DNA of 64,000 nt, taken from assembly GCF_001752395.1 (NCBI RefSeq), contig NZ_MKEK01000001.1, positions 3,141,509-3,205,508 on the forward strand. The letters run 5' to 3'. Positions 62,401 through 64,000 of the stretch are shown here, in pieces. How positions within the stretch are numbered: the first letter of the stretch is position 1; each line of letters begins with the position of its first letter. The position numbers were made by a program, and so were the translations under genes. Origin of the DNA: Rheinheimera salexigens. Its GTDB lineage: Bacteria > Pseudomonadota > Gammaproteobacteria > Enterobacterales > Alteromonadaceae. The notes beneath the pieces were generated by a model, which did no database searches, had not been told where the DNA came from, and worked only from the letters and a program-made list of their open reading frames with translations.

Positions 62401-63282
62401 ATGTCTGACGCTTTTAAAACTATCGGCCTAATTGGCAAACCCCATCACGCCGGTGCAAATCAAACCCTGCTTAGCTTATATCAGTTTCTGCAAGCTAAAG
62501 GCTTAACCGTTTATATTGAACAACGGGTGGCAGATTCGATTGATTTACCCGACGCACAAATTCTAGATTTAGTAGAGTTAGGTAAGAAGTGTGATTTAGC
62601 CATAGTGGTAGGGGGCGATGGCAATATGCTCGGGGCCGCCAGAGTATTAGCTAGATTTGATATAGCAGTGCTCGGGGTTAACCGTGGTAATTTAGGCTTT
62701 TTAACCGATTTGGCGCCTGAAAGCTTTGAACAACCGTTAAATGAGGTACTGGCAGGTAACTTTGTCACTGAAAACCGTAATTTACTAGAAATAACCGTGC
62801 ATCGCCATGGCATTGTTAAAAGCAGTAATAGCGCAGTTAACGAAGCGGTATTACACGCCGATAAAGTCGCCCATATGATTGAGTTTGAAGCCTACATAAA
62901 TGATGAGTTTGTGTTTTCTCAACGCTCTGACGGCTTAATTATTAGTACGCCAACCGGCTCAACTGCATATTCACTTTCCGGTGGCGGGCCTATTTTAACT
63001 CCAGATTTAGATGCGGTTAGCTTAGTGCCGATGTTTCCACATACCTTAAGTAGCCGGCCTTTGGTAGTGTCAGGCAGCAGCGAAATTCGCTTAAAAGTGG
63101 CTAGTACTAATGATGCTCACTTACAAATTAGTTGCGATAGCCACGTTATTTTAGCCGTAATGCCTGGCGATGATATTTATATCCGCAAACACCCTACCCC
63201 ATTACGTTTAGTCCATCCGCCTGGTTATAGTTACTTTCATGTCCTGAGAAATAAACTTGGCTGGGGTAGCAAACTTTATTAA
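62401..63282 (+). CDS. nadK: NAD kinase
   Basis: Phosphorylates NAD to NADP. It has 293 residues. The conserved GGDGN is in [19 protein letters not shown], and other motifs are [10 protein letters not shown] and the family region [24 protein letters not shown]. The ATG at 62401 has AGGAAA upstream and matches family length; the ATG at 62380 adds seven residues. It is divergent from hrcA-grpE and followed by recN, the usual grpE/nadK/recN neighbourhood. Confidence 0.97.
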   Translation: MSDAFKTIGLIGKPHHAGANQTLLSLYQFLQAKGLTVYIEQRVADSIDLPDAQILDLVELGKKCDLAIVVGGDGNMLGAARVLARFDIAVLGVNRGNLGFLTDLAPESFEQPLNEVLAGNFVTENRNLLEITVHRHGIVKSSNSAVNEAVLHADKVAHMIEFEAYINDEFVFSQRSDGLIISTPTGSTAYSLSGGGPILTPDLDAVSLVPMFPHTLSSRPLVVSGSSEIRLKVASTNDAHLQISCDSHVILAVMPGDDIYIRKHPTPLRLVHPPGYSYFHVLRNKLGWGSKLY

Positions 63283-63322
63283 ACAAGTCACTTGCTAAGG
63301 CTTAATTTCCGGTATAAAGTTA

Positions 63323-63353
63323 CTGTATAAATAACCACTGTTATTTTAAGCAG
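63323..63353 (+). promoter_or_regulatory. Candidate tandem LexA sites upstream of recN
   Basis: CTGTATAAATAACCAC (63323-63338) resembles the imperfect LexA box of E. coli recN, and the overlapping CTGTTATTTTAAGCAG (63338-63353) fits CTGT-N8-ACAG with one mismatch. Two adjacent sites are usual for this strongly SOS-controlled gene. Confidence 0.5.
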
Positions 63354-63368
63354 TAACTTTATCAATTC

Positions 63369-63412
63369 AGCTAATACAAAACATGCGCAAACACATGTCA
63401 TTTATATTAGCT
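63369..63412 (+). other. Inverted repeat in the recN leader
   Basis: AGCTAATA (63369-63376) pairs with TATTAGCT (63405-63412), and inside them ACATG (63381-63385) pairs with CATGT (63394-63398). It makes an imperfect stem about 35 bases ahead of the start codon. Confidence 0.4.
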
Positions 63413-63448
63413 ACGAGGTGCAATTTTGCATCGAAACGGGAGCCTTAT

Positions 63449-64000
63449 ATGCTGTGTCATCTTCACATTAGCAACTTTGCTATAGTACGCGCATTAGAAA
63501 TCGATTGGGCCGATGGCATGTCAACCATAACAGGTGAAACCGGTGCCGGTAAGTCAATTGCTATCGATGCACTATCTTTGTGTTTAGGCGAACGCGCAGA
63601 TGCAAATGTAGTGCGCCCCGGGGCTGATAAAGCCGATATTGTTGCTACTTTTGATGTCAGTAAGCTAACTGCTGCTCAAAAATGGCTAACCGAGCAAGAT
63701 TTAGCCATGGCTAATGAATGTATCGTGCGTCGGGTTATTAGCAGCGAAGGTCGTTCACGTGGCTATATCAATGGCGTACAAGTGCCGGCGCAACAATTAA
63801 AAGCTTTAGGCCAACATTTATTAAGCATTCATGGTCAACATGCCCATCAACAATTATTAAAAAGTGATTATCAACGCCAACTTATCGACAGCTTTGCCGG
63901 CCACCATACAGAAATAAATAACACTAAAGAAACGTGGCGTCAGTGGCAGCAATTGCAGCGCGAATATACCGAACTTGAGCAGTCAAAACAGCAACGTGAT
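63449..64000 (+). CDS. recN: DNA repair protein RecN (5' part; continues beyond window)
   Basis: SMC-like ATPase for double-strand break repair. The frame is open from the ATG at 63449, preceded by GGGAG, to the window end, giving the first 184 residues. MLCHLHISNFAIVRALEIDW, Walker A GETGAGKS (about 29-36), ALSLCLGERAD and LLSIHGQHAHQQLL are typical, and the coiled-coil arm is beginning at the edge. The C-terminal ATPase half is outside the window. Confidence 0.96.
   Translation, partial: MLCHLHISNFAIVRALEIDWADGMSTITGETGAGKSIAIDALSLCLGERADANVVRPGADKADIVATFDVSKLTAAQKWLTEQDLAMANECIVRRVISSEGRSRGYINGVQVPAQQLKALGQHLLSIHGQHAHQQLLKSDYQRQLIDSFAGHHTEINNTKETWRQWQQLQREYTELEQSKQQRD

Overview
The window is a stretch of chromosome from a marine or aquatic gammaproteobacterium of the Alteromonadales type. 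Gene order and protein sequences fit the Rheinheimera/Alishewanella/Arsukibacterium/Shewanella neighbourhood; this is a family-level inference, with no 16S gene present. Three classic gammaproteobacterial blocks are seen: ybeL-leuS-lptE-holA-nadD-rsfS-rlmH-mrdA-mrdB-rlpA-dacA-ybeD-lipB-lipA; nlpI-pnp-rpsO-truB-rbfA-infB-nusA-rimP-tRNA-fMet-tRNA-Leu-secG-tpiA-glmM-folP-ftsH-rlmE-yhbY; and greA-carB-carA-dapB, followed later by dnaJ-dnaK, grpE-hrcA, nadK and recN. DNA is AT-leaning, intergenic regions are short, and most operons overlap by a few bases.

Layout. 1-3327 (minus): NhaD antiporter (cut by the window edge), tandem universal stress protein and a SulP/STAS anion transporter, a likely ion and bicarbonate/sulfate homeostasis group. 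3416-4433 (minus): zinc-ribbon protein and a small membrane protein. 4786-18016 (plus): leucyl-tRNA synthetase, outer-membrane LPS assembly, replication clamp loader, NAD synthesis, ribosome silencing and methylation, cell elongation (PBP2/RodA/RlpA/PBP5), lipoate synthesis and a PilZ protein. 18027-35601 (minus): a metalloprotease-like lipoprotein, NlpI, RNA decay, translation and transcription factors, two tRNAs, SecG, central metabolism, FtsH and RlmE. 35685-38653: YhbY, then an accessory azoR-pirin operon with a divergent LysR regulator and a 227-bp inverted-repeat element, placed where yhbY and greA are adjacent in E. coli. 38963-46071 (minus): greA-carBA, dapB and a YqhD-like aldehyde reductase. 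46252-49724: an MFS-acyltransferase fusion and a divergent NhaC antiporter. 49711-52417 (minus): an unusual four-gene cassette. 52645-57405: M48 lipoprotein, DnaJ, DnaK and divergent LuxS. 57545-60349: FAD/Fe-S D-lactate dehydrogenase. 60643-62274: grpE and hrcA. 62401-64000: nadK and the start of recN.

The most unusual system is the cassette at 49711-52417: a small Tat-exported protein of unknown function, a 56-residue unknown protein, an HprK-related kinase with a clear Walker A motif, and an NTP_transf_5 nucleotidyltransferase. All are tightly coupled under one candidate promoter with two palindromes. It resembles the genomically defined but biochemically uncharacterised HPr-rel-A system, with an exported partner that could be its target. 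Other points of interest are the inverted-repeat element beside lysR, a hairpin array after luxS, a decayed initiator-tRNA copy, an intrinsic terminator inside a signal-peptide coding region, a terminator-like hairpin in the carAB leader, and an hrcA gene combined with sigma-32-type promoters but no CIRCE site in view.
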